DNA of 64,000 nt from Azorinus chamasolen. Its lineage: Eukaryota; Mollusca; Bivalvia; Cardiida; Solecurtidae. Each line of letters opens with the position of its first letter. Positions within the stretch are counted from its first letter, which is position 1. This document shows, in pieces, positions 1 through 11,059 of the stretch. The position numbers were made by a program, and so were the translations under genes. The notes beneath the pieces were generated by a model. It did not search any database. It was not told where the DNA came from and saw only the letters and a program-made list of their open reading frames with translations. The stretch lies in the NCBI GenBank assembly GCA_963576725.1, contig OY755252.1:58492816-58556815 (forward strand). The letters are read 5' to 3'.

Positions 1-149
1 ACGTGTGAAATTTGAAATCTCTATAACGATTAGTTTAGAAATGACAGCCAAAAACAGAAAGTGTGACAGACAAAGTGTGACGGACGAACGGACAGACGAC
101 AGACGGAAAAGTGATCCCTAAGTGACACACTGCCCCTCAGCAGGCGACA
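1..149. repeat. Left flank of tandem array, ACGG-like simple sequence
   Basis: Positions 62-111 are a degenerate GACGGAC/GACAGAC simple repeat, like the tail seen at the ends of the pearl-like elements. It probably belongs to the neighbouring array. Confidence 0.4.
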
Positions 150-2452
150 CAGAAACTGGCCATCCCAGGGGCATAATTTATATAACTTTTGTAGAGGACC
201 TGAACATAATACTATGGCCACCCCAGGGGCATAATTTATATAACTTTTGTAGAGGACCTGAACATAATACTATGTGCCAAATATGAAAGCTGAGAACCTA
301 CCAGTTTCAAAAGAGAAGATTTTCAACGCTTTCACTGTTTCTATACAAAACAAGGCACCCCTGAGACGGGGCCAATTATGACCCCAGGGGAGTAATTTAT
401 ATAACTTTTGTAGAGGACCTGAACATGATGCTATGTGCCAAAGATGGCAGCTGAGAGCTCTGTAGATTCAGGAGATTTTTAAATAAAGGTTCAAATTGTT
501 GATGACGCACAACACATGTATGCGCACTCTGATGGATATCAGGTGATCACAAAAGCTCACCTTGAACACTTTGTGCTCTAGTGAGCTAAAAATGCAGCCT
601 GACCTAGTTATAAAACCATCATGACCAAATTTCAAACCAGATCTCGATTCCATTTACAAATGAAAACATGTCAAGGCGATTTTATTGCAATACATGTAAA
701 CCTTTGTTCGATGAAACAAAAATAAAAGACACCAATTTGATAGCTTAACCCCATATTCATGAAAGAAAAAATGATATCTTGAATATTAATTAGTTGGGGT
801 TTTTTCCCATATTAATGCATATACACCTAGAGGAAGTGTTGGTCATAACAGAAACTACAATCATACAGACCTGAACATGATGCTCTGTGTCAAATATGAA
901 AGCTGAGCGCCTTCTAGTTTCAGAGGACAGGGTTACAGATAAGGGGAGTATTGGAGTATTTACCCAATTAAAATTGTGGAAAAAGCAATTGTTTTTCAAA
1001 ACAATGAGTAACAGAAAGCAAATAAATATAGCAAAAAGCAATCAAAATTTAGAATACCTATTAAGAATATGAATAATACCCAATTACAAAAATTGTCAAT
1101 ACCCAATAAAAATTGCAAAAACCCAATTCTGTAAAAAATCAAGGAGTAAATACCCAATTGCATCAAAACCTTATCTGTAACCCTGGAGGAGAAGATTTTC
1201 AAAGATTTCACTATATGTTTCTATTGAAAAATGCCCACCCCTGGGGCGGGGCCAATTTTGACCCCAGGGGCATAATTTATATAACTTTTGTAGAGGACCT
1301 GAACATGATGATCTGTGCCAAATATGCAAGCTGAGAGCCTTCCAGTTTCAGAGGAGAAGATTTTCAAAGATTTCACTATTTGTTTCCATTGAAAACTGGC
1401 CACCCCTGGGGCGGGGCCAATTTTGACCCCAGGGCCATAATTTATATAACTTTTGTAGAGGACCTGAACATGATGCTCTGTGCCAAATATGAAAGATGAG
1501 AACCTTTCAGTTTCAGAGGAGAAGATTTTCAAAGATTTCACTATTTGTTTCTATTCTGAAAACTACCCACCCCTGGGATGGGGCCAATTTTGACCCCAGG
1601 GTCAAAATTAATACAACTTTTGTAGAGGACCTGAACATGATGCTCTGTGCCAAATATGAAAGCTGAGCGCCTTCTAGTTACAGAGGAGAAGATTTTCAAA
1701 GATTTCACTATATGTTTCTATTGAAAAATGCCCACCCCTGGGGCGGGGCCAATTTTGACCCTAGGGGCATAATTTATATAACTTTTGTAGAGGACCTGAA
1801 CATGATGATCTGTGCCAAATATGCAAGCTGAGAGCCTTCCAGTTTCAGAGGAGAAGATTTTCAAAGATTTCACTATTTGTTTCCATTGAAAACTGGCCAC
1901 CCCTGGGGCGGGGCCAATTTTGACCCCAGGGCCATAATTTATATAACTTTTGTAGAAGACCTGAACATGATGCTCTGTGCCAAATATGAAAGATGAGAGC
2001 CTTTCAGTTTCAGAGGAGAAGATTTTCAAAGATTTCACTATTTGTTTCTATTGAAAACTTCCCACCCCCGGGGCGGGGTCAATTTTGACCCCAGGGTCAT
2101 AATTTATATAACTTTTGTAGAGGACCTGAACATGATGCTATGTGCCAAATATGAAAGCTGAGAACCTTCTGGTTTCAGAGAAGATTTTCAAAGTTTTACT
2201 ATATGTTTCTATTGAAAACTTTCAACCCCTGGGGCGGGGCCAATTTTGACCCCAGGGGCATTATTTATATAACTTTTGTAGAGGACCTATAGGTGATGCT
2301 ATGTACCAAAGATGAAAGCTGAGAAACCTGTAGATTCAGAGGAGAAGATTTTTAAAGGTTCAAATTGTTGACGCAGGACGACGCACGACGACGGACATCA
2401 GGCGATCACAAAAGCTCACCCTGAGCACTTTGTGCTCTGGTGAGCTAAAAAT
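150..2452 (+). repeat. Pearl-like tandem array, about 165-bp unit
   Basis: The phrase GGGGCCAATTTTGACCCCAG recurs at about 1250, 1415, 1582, 1747, 1912, 2077 and 2238, a period of 161-167 bp. Each unit also holds TATATAACTTTTGTAGAGGA and CAGAGGAGAAGATTTTCAAA. The array ends in GACGACGGAC simple sequence and the terminal motif CTCTGGTGAGCTAAAA. This layout (core tandem units, ACGG-rich stretch, short 3' end) resembles oyster pearl elements, which are linked to Helitron-like transposons. Open frames of about 106 codons across the units are products of the repeat, not genes. Confidence 0.85.
928..1185. mobile_element. 258-bp TIR element nested in the tandem array
   Basis: Perfect 16-bp terminal inverted repeats CAGGGTTACAGATAAG, flanked by a 5-bp duplication GAGGA (923-927 and 1186-1190). 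The interior repeats TACCCAATT about five times. Removing it restores the 165-bp unit. A second copy with a damaged left end is at 33751-33999. Confidence 0.88.
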
Positions 2453-2520
2453 ATACAGCGTTATATTGAAATGATTTCTTAGGCAAAAGGATAGAGCAGG
2501 CAGGCATGGATTTTCCATGG

Positions 2521-2588
2521 CAAACAGTGCAGACCCGGATCAGGGAGCTCCAATAGGAGCTCTCCCATCTGGGTCTACACTGTTTGCA
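2521..2588. repeat. Palindrome of the GCAAACAG class
   Basis: Foldback between CAAACAGTGCAGACCC and GGGTCTACACTGTTTG with the apex GAGCTCCAATAGGAGCTC. Family ends were not resolved. Confidence 0.65.
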
Positions 2589-3100
2589 AATGCAACAATA
2601 GTTGTGACTGGCAGGCTATGGGTTAATATCAACAAGCCTTGAACAAGGGAATAATTTACAATGTAGAAATAATAGAATCACATCAATAGCATTCCATTTA
2701 TAAACAGGGCAAACCATAATCAGATAGTTTCTAAATTTTAAAAGAGCTGATCTGGGTCAACTCTGTTGGCACATATTACACAGGTAAAGTTTTAACAAAG
2801 AGGTAATTATTTTTAATTAACGTTCACTCCAATTCTCACTATCAGTGACACAGACTTCTTTCATCAAAGTATAACAACCACGTGTGCACAAAAAATCTTC
2901 TACAATTTTAACACTCAAAAGGAGATAGATGATATTAAGCGCATTGATAATAATACAGAACAATTTTTTTACAAAACAAGGGCATCCACAAATGATTTTT
3001 GACCAATCAATGCAATAAAAGGTTAAGCAAATGTGTAACATTCAATTTAAATGATTGAGGTATAGACCGTCCCAACAGGGATATATTCTAGTTAAATCTA
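2589..3100. other. Intergenic stretch, nothing recognised
   Basis: AT-rich sequence downstream of YTHDF. No gene, RNA or bounded repeat was seen. Confidence 0.5.
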
Positions 3101-3367
3101 AAGTAAAACATCTCTCAAGACTTGTTGAATGAAAAAATAACTTTTTACAAAACAGTATGTTTGCTTCAACAATTGTCCTGTACCATAAATTGTGTTAATT
3201 AGTTGGTATTTATGGCAGGTGGCTGCTGAAAACACTAGGTGAAAGTAAAACAAAATGCTTCTATAGGAGCGTTTTGTTTTACTTTCACCTTGCTTTAAGC
3301 AGCCATCTGCTTTTAACACAAAATACTTGATGTAATTTAGTGGCCGTTATAGAGAGGTTTTAATGTA
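3101..3367. mobile_element. Family D foldback MITE
   Basis: The right end TATAGAGAGGTTTTAATGTA and hairpin arms GCAGGTGGCTGC...GCAGCCATCTGC (3215-3310) identify family D. The left arm carries an extra stretch of about 60 bp. Confidence 0.75.
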
Positions 3368-3415
3368 TTAACTGTATTTGAACATACACATTTCTAAGCA
3401 TAAACATTTTCAGCG

Positions 3416-3592
3416 GACGGTCCAGATAAGATGCACAAATTTAAACATTTTCAAGAATAGCTCCTTTGTTTCTCCACCAAACCCTATACTGTGACGATTC
3501 TAAAGCGTGGTCACAGTATACATGTACATGTAGGGTTTGGTGTAGAAATGACGATTTTAGTATTTGGGTACACACCTTTATCTGTAGCTCTG
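3416..3592. mobile_element. Family F foldback element
   Basis: TCCAGATAAGATGC at the left and CACCTTTATCTGTAGCTCTG at the right. The arms CCACCAAACCCTATACTGTG and CAGTATA...GGGTTTGGTG form the hairpin; one arm carries a short insert. Confidence 0.75.
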
Positions 3593-3637
3593 TATTTTAA
3601 CATTTAAAACATGTACTTTGTAATTAAAACACATTCA

Positions 3638-3850
3638 TTAACCCTTTGCTTGTTGAATATTCATGTAAGAAATGACGACATAAATATTAAACAATTGAAT
3701 AATTTTCCCTGCAGAATGTGTAGAATCATATCTACATAAATTCATATGCAGACTGAGCAGACAGTGATCAGAAGGCTCCGATAGGAACCATCTGATCTTG
3801 GTCTACTGTTTGCGAACCATGAAAAGGCACTTTAATGAAAGAAAGGGTTC
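3638..3850. mobile_element. Family B MITE, degraded right end
   Basis: TTAACCCTTTGCTTGTTGAA at the left, AATATTCATGTAAGAAATGA inside, then a decayed palindrome and GAAAGGGTT at the right. Confidence 0.75.
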
Positions 3851-3934
3851 ACTAATCATTTGGTCTTGAAGAACTGAAATAGAAAATTAAATATGGTACC
3901 AGCATCCCCTTTGTTCAATCATGCATTTATATTT

Positions 3935-5374
3935 TCAAATACGCACCGTCTGTGGCCTTGGCTTTGGCGGTGGGGGCTGGTTGTCCTCCTCTTGGCGCTT
4001 CTCGTAATGTCCAAAGTCATCAAAGATTGATGTCGAGTGCTTATAATTGTGAATTATTTTTAACACCTGCTTTCCTTTCTCTGGTGGGACTTCCTGGGTG
4101 TCGCGAGAGTTTGTCACTGGCTTATTCTCATTGTTTTCCAAGCGGATATGCCGCAGCTGACTGTTGGGCACGTCTTTCACATAAATCCACTTCACGTCGA
4201 TACGACCTTTCCACTTGTCCTGCGCCCAGACGTCCGAGCTTGTGCTGTAGTCCACCCCGGACATCATCTGGGCCATTCCACAGAAGTGACCTGAACCGTT
4301 CACACTATACAACAGATACACCGTACCCTTTGATTCACGTTCCTTGTAAGCAGCATCCAATCTTTTATTCCCATGCTCAGTGGAGCACCAGATGCTGTAC
4401 TTGATTGAACGGTGAATATCGTCCTCCGAGTAACTCTTAATGATGAAGTAACGAGCCCCTTTAGTGTTCACAGCGAAATCTTTTGGGTTGTACTGATTTG
4501 CAGATTTCAGTTTTTCTAAAACGGGATGGGCAGGGTTACCAGGAGCTCCATTAGCTGGAGTACTTATTGGAGACAAACCAGAACTGCCTGACGCTGCAGC
4601 GGGAGGGGGATTAGAGTTACCAGTACTATTTCCCCCATTGTAAGATGCTACACCCCGTGAGGAGCGAGGGGCACTCCAGTTCCTTGCTTGTTGAGGGGGC
4701 TGCCTTCCAGCAGCAGAGTTCTTATTGCTATCCCATGTTCCAATGTCTAAATTCTGTCTTGCTGGATTCACTGGAGCACGAGGAATAGATCTGGGCTTCT
4801 GCGGCTGAGGCCTGGCAGGCTGACTAGCAATGGCCGCCCAAGATGTCTTTTTCGGTGCTTGAGATGAACCAGAGTTCTGCACATTTCCTCCTTGCATTGA
4901 AGGGTCCATACTTGCATGTCCCATATCATTGGGAGCCCCGTCCATTTGATTTTCCATAGAAATATTCATCACTTTAAGTCCTTGTTCAACACTATTCATG
5001 GCCGGGTCACGCTCTACTTCCCCGTTCATTGCAGCATATGGGTCCGCCGGTACCATGTTGTCCGTTCTATAATAGTCCTCAGTTGGGTATCCCCTTGCAT
5101 CTTTTCTTCCCTGTCCATGTGCTGTAGCACCTTGTCCCCCCCAACTGTATTCACTTGGCTGATATTCACCCCAGAACTGAGGATAACCAAACCCACTGAA
5201 CATGCCATTATAGTCATATCCCCCCACAGCTGAGAACATTGAAGTGTCACCACCATTTGACCAAGCACCATCACCAATTCCTTGTCCAAGATACGGAAAC
5301 GACATAGAAGGGTTATAGTAATTCGGCATAAATGGATCCGTTATTGGGCTTGACATTGTTCCTGGTCCGTATCC
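3935..5374 (-). CDS. YTHDF: YTHDF terminal coding exon with YTH domain
   Basis: A 1440-bp exon that starts at TTTCAG|GGATACGG (GYGPGT) and stops at TGA 3935-3937. It encodes the low-complexity region and the whole YTH domain. The protein ends in a proline-rich tail of about 15 residues. Confidence 0.97.
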   Translation of the reverse strand, partial: GYGPGTMSSPITDPFMPNYYNPSMSFPYLGQGIGDGAWSNGGDTSMFSAVGGYDYNGMFSGFGYPQFWGEYQPSEYSWGGQGATAHGQGRKDARGYPTEDYYRTDNMVPADPYAAMNGEVERDPAMNSVEQGLKVMNISMENQMDGAPNDMGHASMDPSMQGGNVQNSGSSQAPKKTSWAAIASQPARPQPQKPRSIPRAPVNPARQNLDIGTWDSNKNSAAGRQPPQQARNWSAPRSSRGVASYNGGNSTGNSNPPPAAASGSSGLSPISTPANGAPGNPAHPVLEKLKSANQYNPKDFAVNTKGARYFIIKSYSEDDIHRSIKYSIWCSTEHGNKRLDAAYKERESKGTVYLLYSVNGSGHFCGMAQMMSGVDYSTSSDVWAQDKWKGRIDVKWIYVKDVPNSQLRHIRLENNENKPVTNSRDTQEVPPEKGKQVLKIIHNYKHSTSIFDDFGHYEKRQEEDNQPPPPKPRPQTVRI

Positions 5375-8300
5375 CTGAAATTGAGCAAGAAAATTGAGTT
5401 TAATCAGTGCAAATGAACCTTCATAATAAAGTATTTCAGCAATTTGAGGCTGTAAACATTAACCCTTCTCTTGCTGAATTTTAAAACACATTTCTCCTTC
5501 TTTACCCACGCCCCGTTGTATAATTACATATATATTCACTTTGTACAAGTATTTCGCTGTGCAATCACTGCTGTGGAGTGCACTGGTTGCACAATCAATT
5601 TGTAAATTGTGCAGACCCTGATGAGACAGCTCCTGCAGGAGCTGTCTCATCTGGGTCTTCACTATTTACAGGTATGTATATTGATGCGAATAGCAAGCGA
5701 AGGGTTAAACAATGAATTTAAACCCTTTCCTTAATACCTACACTTTTCTCAACCTTTGTCAACAGAGCAGACTCAGATCAAATGACTACTGCAGAGTTGC
5801 ATCTAGTTTTTCGCACCTAATGCAGAGAGAATGTGCATGCTTTTCAAATGAATATGTGACAGATTGTACATTCAGCCTAGTTTGAAAAAGTTCAATTCTT
5901 TTCTAACTCACAAGTGAATTTGTAAGTAGATCCCCATATATTAGATATCTGCAGCAATGTAATATATTTACCAAACTGTGTCATTAGTATCGACATTTGG
6001 TAAATTTCAATTTATATGCAGTTCACTTCCTAAAAAGCCATCTGACTGGGATCTACACCGTTTCAAATGCACTGCATGAAAAGTCGTTTCTTAGAATCTA
6101 TCAGGTACAGGTTTATAACACATCAAACAATTGAATTTGATATGTTTCTTTGCTTTCTTAAATGTCTACAATGTTCCACCTTCCATATTTCTTTATAACT
6201 ATTTTGTAAATGAATACTCGGTAGGTATTGAAATTTGGAATAAACATAGAACAGGGAAAGGGTTAAACTATATTGTTCACCACAATCTTACAACTAAACT
6301 AATCAATCAATGCACAGTTAACTTCCTTGTTTGACATGACACACATGTAGTTGGTGTACCATCCTGACAAAATCCTTTGCTTTCACAAATCATTACATAA
6401 AGGTCCTCAACACTTCCTTATAGGACCTAGATGGTGTTCTTTTCATTGATCTCTGCAGGCTAAATCAGGGCTGGAAAAATTCTTAAACTTTTAACTCTTC
6501 CTGTCAGCTGCTTAACCCTTTCCCTTTTCAAGCTGCTTAGTATGATTTTACTGATAAATTATGTTAAAATTTCTGATATTCTACTCGTCCTGCACAAGTT
6601 ACTCGTCATGGCAAGGGGATGAGTGGAATTTTCTAGGCCTGTAAAAAATTGTTGTCTGCAACAATTCTCAAAGTCAGTGTACTGAATAAGAAATGGCTGA
6701 ACAGGGGAGGGGGTCCAACGACTTTTCAACTTTTATTTATTTAAATTATTTCTTGACGAATTTGAACTGGCCAAAATCTAGTTCGAAGAAGCCTTTTTGG
6801 TCGCCTCTTATTGAGAACACTGAATGTTTTCATATTTCCTCCAAACCTTAATTTACTAAAGCCATTAACTGAATTTCAATGTACACTAATAACTCCAAAT
6901 ACATACTACTGGTCCAGATAAGATGGGTAAACTAAAAAATTTGGAAGAACGACTTCTTTATTTCTCCGCCACACCCTATGCTGTGACCACTTTTTAGAAT
7001 CGTCTCGAAGAGTGGTCACAGCATAGGGTGTGGCGGAAAAAGAAGTTATTTTTCCAATTTTTTTAATAGTGTTTGGTGCAGAAAAGACGATTTCGGCACC
7101 TTTATCTGTTGCTCTGAGACTATCGAAAAAAAATGATTTATACATTACAAAATCAGCAGCACGTCGGCCGCGTCCCCGGGGATGCAGCTGTCCATAATCT
7201 AAGGGTTCTTGGGCTTCAATATTGAGTCAGGGATGCAGCATCCTGCATTAATGGAAACCCTGAGCATGCAAAATTCTAAAGAACTCCTTTTCAGTGCTTT
7301 AGGAATGACTGCATGACCTTGCAATTTGGAAATACATCAGCAATTCCTTTGACTTTGGAACACTTAAACTACCAAAAACACAAATCTTAAAGTTTTTATT
7401 TATAGTTTTCAAACTGGGAATCAGTTAATATATCTAAGCCAAATTATGCATGTATTTCCACAAAGCTAGACGGCTTAAATTTCTGCATCATAAAGTATAT
7501 AATATACAAGTATTAACCCATTCCTGCATAGGCTATTTTTTTTTATATCCAACCTCTTTGAAATTCAGAATAAATCTACTAAAAAGGATAATTTACGAGA
7601 GAAAAGGAAATTTTCAGAATTGTGTAGTTTTGAAACCATTTTGATAAATAGAGCATTTGCTCCTTTGGAGCAAATGCTCCATCACAATGGTTTCACAAAG
7701 TGGCGTCAATATGCAGAAATGGGTTATGGCTCACTCAAGCACAGACTTGAACCATAGATACTTCTTGCCAGCATATAACCAGTCAACATCGACCTCTCAT
7801 TATGTTACCTGAATTGGAGGTTGTTGTTGTTGTTGCTGTTGCTGAAGGTAGGGGTCAAATTCTTCGTCTTTTACTCCATCACGAATGGCGCCATTTGTTA
7901 CTAAAATAAAGAAGCAAAAAAATAGTAGAAAATGAGTTAAGTTGAGGAATAGGAGTAAGGAGAGAATTTAGAGAGAAACAGAAGAACATTAGTTGATTTT
8001 TAAAAGCGTAAACATCTGCTTAACCCATTACCTCATGGACTATTTTTAGATCAAACCTATTAATAAATCTACCGAAAAGGAGCATTAACTAGAGAAAAGG
8101 GAAATTTTAGAAAAGGAATTTTTTTAGAATTGTGTAATTTTGAATCCATTGTGATAGATTTGATACTATGGAACAAATGATCTATTTATCACAGTGATTT
8201 CATAAAGTGACTTTTACAGAGGCATATTTATGGAGGACAGGGTTAATCTGTGTTTTATAACTTTTCCTCATAATGCCCATGCCCTGGCATTTCAAAGTTC

Positions 8301-9704
8301 CCCCCCCCCCAAAAAAAAAATACAGTGTCCAGCTGTGCTGACAATTGATTCCCCAAAGTGCTCTTGCAGTGTCCAGTTAGGGTCCTTGGCCATATGAGTT
8401 AAAGTTATGCAATTATACCTTGATCCTCTTTGATAGTAGCCCGCCTTATCAGTTTGTGTATTAGATGCCAGAGCTCAGCACCCAAAATACACAGCAAGGG
8501 GTTAATGGGTCAACATTTCTTTCAAAATGCAATTAAAGGTAGTTTAACCCTTTACTCCATAAATGCGCCTTTTAACTCATTATCTCCTACTGACGCATTT
8601 TTGCGCCTCTGTCAGTCATTTTTAGGCATTTCAAAGCTCCTTACACAAGTGACACCCCCCCCTCTTATATACACAGTATCAAGCTGTGCTCCTGCAGTGT
8701 CCAGTCAGGGTCCAAAGGAGCAAATGCTCTATTTATCACAACATGACAAGGTGCCGGTTAAAAGGGATTTTATGCAAGAATTTATTACACGAGCTGCATG
8801 CAGCGCAAACGTTCATCTGATTTGGTACTTGTCCACTGCATTTACTTTTAATCAGCTACATCAAAGTTTTTTGCACGCTGCCACCGACGGCAACGGCAAC
8901 GCCAACATTTATGACAATGCCTACAAAATTACAATAGCTTGACATTTTTCTTTATATACAGACAAGCTAATAAATAATGGTACATAAACGAGGGAACATT
9001 TGACCATACCAGAAACTGTAGAATCCTTTCTATAACAGTTCCATGAGCAATTTGATCAGACCTCTCCTACAGAGCAGTGACATCTGGGTCTACTCTCCTG
9101 GCAAAGGCTTCCCTATGAGGTAATGGGCTAAACTTTTAAACCAGGTCCATCAGTATTTACCTCCTCTCTAGTATTCATTTGCACTAGATGGCAAAAGATG
9201 GACAATAAACATCCAACAAACATGTCTTGTACAAAACAACAATGAAATCACCCCCCCCTCCCCCCCCCCCCCCCCCCCCCCCTGAAAACACACACCAAAA
9301 AAAAATATTTTTGGCGTTTCATCCATTTTTCTTCACAAGCAAAACACAAAATACACGCCATGTCATGTGAAACTGTCAGCACATTTTGCAGAATCAATAG
9401 CACATTTTACAGCGAGGTTGTTGCGTATACACGGGACAATTTGTTCCAATTTGTTTTTGTTACCATTAAACGAACAAACATGGAAAATGAGGCCAACGAA
9501 CGATTTACGTAAAATACACACCTTGGTTTGGCTGACCCTTTCCTCTCTGCGAACAGGACAGCATATGAAATAGAAAAGGAGACAATAAGTGTATGACATT
9601 GAGAGTATTTGTACTTAGTTATAGAGGTCATGCATTTGCAAACGACCGATCGAAAGCTGATCACGCCTGTCCGCCATATTTACCTGATCGACACTCGTAG
9701 ACAT
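3935..9704 (-). CDS. YTHDF: YTHDF-family m6A reader, whole gene, 4 coding exons
   Basis: Cytoplasmic reader that binds N6-methyladenosine in mRNA and promotes decay or translation of the target. Coding exons are 9704-9684, 9546-9522, 7900-7809 and 5374-3935, all with GT-AG borders and matching phases, giving 525 aa. The N-terminus [19 protein letters not shown] followed by EEFDPYL matches the YTHDF start. [13 protein letters not shown] motif lies near residue 222. The C-terminal YTH domain spans about residues 343-490. Its aromatic cage is complete: W375 (SIWCS), W429 (DVWAQ) and W434 (KWKG), with the family spacing of 54 and 5. The middle is low-complexity and rich in Gly, Asn, Ser, Gln and Pro, as expected for this phase-separating family. 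Exon 3 carries a polyglutamine tract. Vertebrates have three paralogues; many invertebrates have one, so no number is given. Gene identity is very secure; the transcript start is inferred. Confidence 0.96.
5459..5708. mobile_element. Family G TTAA MITE
   Basis: TTAA at both ends with 18-bp inverted ends TTAACCCTTCTCTTGCTG and, read from the other end, TTAACCCTTCGCTTGCTG. A central hairpin reads GAGACAGCTCCTGCAGGAGC. In YTHDF intron 3, about 85 bp from the last exon. Confidence 0.85.
5709..6910. other. YTHDF intron 3, mixed repeat remnants
   Basis: Apart from the half family A element, only decayed fragments of the palindromic families (for example 5722-5800 and 6035-6070) are visible. No exon was seen. 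Confidence 0.5.
6115..6266 (-). mobile_element. Family A, half element
   Basis: Carries the non-hairpin half (ACAATGTTCCACCTTCCATA, then CAGGGAAAGGGTTAA). The hairpin half is lost or unrecognisable. Confidence 0.7.
6911..7116. mobile_element. Family F foldback element
   Basis: TCCAGATAAGATGG left and CACCTTTATCTGTTGCTCTG right. Hairpin arms CCACACCCTATGCTGTGACC and GGTCACAGCATAGGGTGTGG lie around 6967-7034. Confidence 0.85.
7513..7726. mobile_element. Family C foldback MITE
   Basis: TTAACCCATTCCTGCAT left and ATGGGTTA right. Hairpin apex GAGCATTTGCTCC-TTT-GGAGCAAATGCTC. Only about 80 bp from YTHDF exon 3. Confidence 0.85.
7809..7900 (-). CDS. YTHDF: YTHDF coding exon 3 with polyQ
   Basis: Encodes [18 protein letters not shown] followed by eight glutamines and PPIQ. 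EEFDPYL is the conserved DDFEPYL-like block. Borders are ATTTTAG|TAACA and ATTCAG|GTAACA. The CAA/CAG run (7823-7847) may vary in length between alleles. Confidence 0.94.
8020..8246. mobile_element. Family C foldback MITE, diverged
   Basis: TTAACCCATTACCTCATGG left and GGAGGACAGGGTTAA right. The hairpin has many mismatches, so this is an old copy. Confidence 0.75.
8247..9249. repeat. YTHDF intron 2, patchwork of repeat pieces
   Basis: Pieces of TTAA families (8546-8740) and an element at 8741-8970 that shares GCTGC..GCGCAAACG, TGATTTGGT, TTGTCCA and ACAGACAAGCTAA with 16172-16441. The frame of 170 codons here is not a gene. Confidence 0.5.
9250..9282. repeat. Poly-C tract
   Basis: 33 bases almost entirely C in YTHDF intron 2. 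The true length is likely uncertain from sequencing. Confidence 0.9.
9522..9546 (-). CDS. YTHDF: YTHDF coding exon 2 (25-bp micro-exon)
   Basis: A 25-bp exon reading RGKGQPNQ plus one base, corresponding to the RPKGQGNK segment of vertebrate YTHDF. Borders are TTCGCAG|AGAGG and CCAAG|GTGTGT. It restores the frame between exon 1 (phase 0) and exon 3, which needs one upstream base. Joining exon 1 directly to exon 3 would create a stop. Confidence 0.88.
9684..9704 (-). CDS. YTHDF: YTHDF coding exon 1
   Basis: Seven codons, MSTSVDQ, matching the start of animal YTHDF proteins. The donor follows as CAG|GTAAAT and the exon ends in phase 0. It is far too short for ORF finding and was placed by homology and phase. 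Confidence 0.88.
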
Positions 9705-9960
9705 TCCACACTATTAGTCCTCCGAAAGGTGTTTATATAAGTCTAAAATAGTCTTATAAAGTCTATATGGGGTTTGGCTAACGCCGGGTTGTAACCAATT
9801 GAATATTTCGTTCGCCTGTATCACAAAATTCACTGAAATCCACACGAGAAATAATCTTATTCCATGAAACAATGGCGGCGGATATGCATGTGCCTCGCTC
9901 CCGCGTGTGACCACGTGACTTAGTGTTGACGTCACCACTCACAAAATGTCATTCAAGTAG
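9705..9960 (-). promoter_or_regulatory. Probable YTHDF promoter and 5' leader
   Basis: Directly upstream of the YTHDF start codon on the minus strand lies sequence richer in CG than its surroundings. It holds an E-box CACGTG (9912-9917) and a palindromic CRE TGACGTCA (9927-9934). No TATA box was seen. The role is inferred from position. Confidence 0.5.
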
Positions 9961-10314
9961 CAAAGAAAGCAAAGTAGATATAGATCTACGCACGACTGTA
10001 CGCTGTCACCCTCATGTGAATTGTTTATATGATCAATAGTTAAAATAAATAATAACTTGGATGAATATTTAATTATATATAACCCTAATAAGTAAGTTGT
10101 AACAGTTAATTATCTAACAGACCCCGGCCTTTATTAAAAAAAATCAGGGCTCACCATTTCTAAATGCATTCTTGTTATTATTAAACATAGGCCTAGATAT
10201 AGATCTAGAACCACAAAATACCATAAACACCTTGTATTAGGATTAAGCACCCTTCCACATTTATGTATAGTTCGTTTACCTAGATGACTGAATTACGCCG
10301 GACAATTTCACTGA
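9961..10314. other. Intergenic stretch upstream of YTHDF
   Basis: AT-rich, no recognised gene or bounded repeat. Confidence 0.5.
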
Positions 10315-10566
10315 TTAAACTTTTCCCTTTTCTAAGTTTAGTACAAATTTCAATACCGACTGAATATTCATTGACAAAATAGTTATAGATCTAAAGAATT
10401 ATGGAAGGTGAAACATTGTAGACATTTTAGAAAGCAAAGAAACAGATCTAGCAAATGCTATAAGCAAACAGAGTAGACCCTGATCAGACGGCTCCTCTAG
10501 GAGCCGTCTGATCTGGGTCTACTCTGTTTGCAAATGCGTGAAAACACGTTTATATGAGGAAAATAC
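10315..10566 (+). mobile_element. Family A foldback MITE
   Basis: TTAAACTTTTCCCTTTTC left. A near-perfect 68-bp palindrome at 10464-10531 (GCAAACAGAGTAGACC...GGTCTACTCTGTTTGC) has apex GGCTCCTCTAGGAGCC. The right end has decayed to GAGGAAAATACC. Confidence 0.85.
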
Positions 10567-10639
10567 CCACAGGTAACCAAAGGTAAATCCAGTAAACTAC
10601 GTGTCACATTGGTTCATCGATGGTCTCTCTCAATTATAA

Positions 10640-10957
10640 GTGAGTGAGTGAGTTGGGTTTTACGTCTGACCAATAGTATTTCAGTTGTTTGCAGACGGCA
10701 TCCGCATGAGACAAGTTATAGTGCTGCCTCACTGGAATACCCCTGTCGCAGGTAGGCCTACATGGCAAGGGCACCCATCCAGTCACATTATCCTGACACC
10801 GGGCCGACCAGTCCTAGAACTATACCTTTAATGTCGAGCGTTGACAAGGGAGCTACTAGTACCAACTTTTAACGACTTTTGGTCTGTCGCGGCCGGGGAT
10901 CGAACCCACGACCTTCCGTACCGCAGGCGGACGCTCTACCAATTATGAACTGACCCA
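10640..10957 (-). mobile_element. tRNA-derived SINE
   Basis: Read on the minus strand it begins with a tRNA-like head: A-box region TAATTGGTAGAGCGTCCGCC and B box GGTTCGATCCC. A core with GGTATTCCAGTGAGGCAGCA follows, then a tail of CTCACTCACTCAC. Core and tail resemble the conserved-core SINEs of molluscs; the exact family is not assigned. Confidence 0.8.
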
Positions 10958-11059
10958 TGTACGGGAATTTAGACAGGCACCGTTTGATTTATCATTTATT
11001 TTAGGCTTATAACTGCAGCAGAAGTGTGATTCAGAGTTGTTTTCCCTTCAAAAAATCAA

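Noticed and set aside
1221..2038. Two similar 106-codon minus-strand frames
   Set aside because: They are read-through of the 165-bp tandem unit; the translation repeats with the unit and matches no protein.
3952..4404. 150-codon plus-strand frame
   Set aside because: Antisense shadow of the conserved YTH domain exon.
5459..5708. Rho-independent terminators, suggested by the many GC-centred hairpins
   Set aside because: The hairpins are parts of bounded mobile elements in eukaryotic introns and intergenic DNA.
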